Part shown: positions 59,779 through 59,855 of the stretch, one piece after another
How positions within the stretch are numbered: the stretch's first letter is position 1
Layout: each line of letters begins with the position of its first letter
Source of the DNA: DYCT01 sp051875715
Lineage (GTDB): Bacteria > Bacteroidota > Bacteroidia > Bacteroidales > Bacteroidaceae
Direction: 5' to 3'
Assembly (NCBI GenBank): GCA_051875715.1
Contig: JBJEHD010000044.1
Span: 1-59,855 of the forward strand
Length of the DNA stretch: 59,855 nucleotides
The notes under the pieces: model-generated
The model's database searches: none
What the model was told of the DNA's origin: nothing
The model's input: the letters and a program-made list of their open reading frames with translations, nothing else
Program-made: the position numbers and the translations under genes

Positions 59779-59855
59779 CAAAGGAAATCGGATTAAACCA
59801 TGACTATGACTGATTTTACTTCACAGATTATTTGTTTGTTTACGAGTTTACTTCA

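Overview
The window looks like a chromosome segment of a GC-rich member of the Bacteroidales. The evidence is a SusC/SusD pair, Bacteroidota-type promoters (-7 boxes of the form TAnnTTTG, in the clearest cases with TTG or TTTG 19-20 bp upstream), a DUF4286-RuvC neighbourhood, and five predicted secreted proteins ending in type IX secretion (T9SS) C-terminal sorting domains. T9SS cargo together with high GC points toward a Prevotella-like lineage rather than a typical gut Bacteroides, but the sequence alone does not fix genus or species.

Layout. 1-0.34 kb: tRNA-Pro(GGG), its terminator and a decayed phosphatase-type gene fragment. 0.34-5.8 kb: housekeeping genes (cytidylate kinase-like protein, MATE exporter, exonuclease VII subunits, IlvE, DUF975 membrane protein). 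5.8-13.2 kb: a three-unit palindromic array, a promoter, a clear cobalamin riboswitch and one 2,239-residue T9SS-secreted protein with four CUB-like/BNR_assoc_N-like pairs, a beta-helix, an Ig-like domain and a DUF4465 domain. 13.2-26 kb: TrmB, Dabb protein, Mrp ATPase, ABC exporter, TolC-like protein, GNAT, M64 peptidase, Lrp regulator, a candidate small RNA, ThyA-FolA and a PiT phosphate transporter. 26-40.7 kb: a pectin-type polysaccharide utilisation locus, with DUF5123-like lipoprotein, SusD and SusC on the minus strand and two PL1 pectate lyases plus a PL8 lyase on the plus strand. The lyases carry T9SS tails. 40.7-47.4 kb: RpiB-transketolase, a possible miniature element, a galactose cluster (GalM, MFS transporter, GalK) and tRNA-Ala(GGC). 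47.4-51.5 kb: DUF4286, RuvC, a tandem-NBD ATPase, a second three-unit palindromic array and a mosaic T9SS protein ending in a G9 tract. 51.4-59.7 kb: a surface-polysaccharide cluster (four GT2 glycosyltransferases, a Wzx-type flippase, an FdtB-like aminotransferase, a FemAB/GNAT-like acyltransferase and a tandem FdtA-like ketoisomerase).

How it may fit together. The T9SS cargo (lyases, the B12-linked giant protein, the variable protein) would act at the cell surface. The glycan cluster could supply LPS or capsule; in Porphyromonas, LPS is the anchor for T9SS cargo, and extending that here is inference. Small phased palindromic arrays (units of 23, 21 and 11 bp) recur in the intergenic gaps and are not explained by the genes.

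The strongest candidate for a new system is the cobalamin-riboswitch-controlled giant T9SS protein. The second is the composite locus at 49.8-51.5 kb (palindromic array, low-GC N-terminal domain, G9 tract in the sorting domain), which has features of a phase-variable or recombining surface protein. All family calls are by recognition of sequence patterns; no searches were run.
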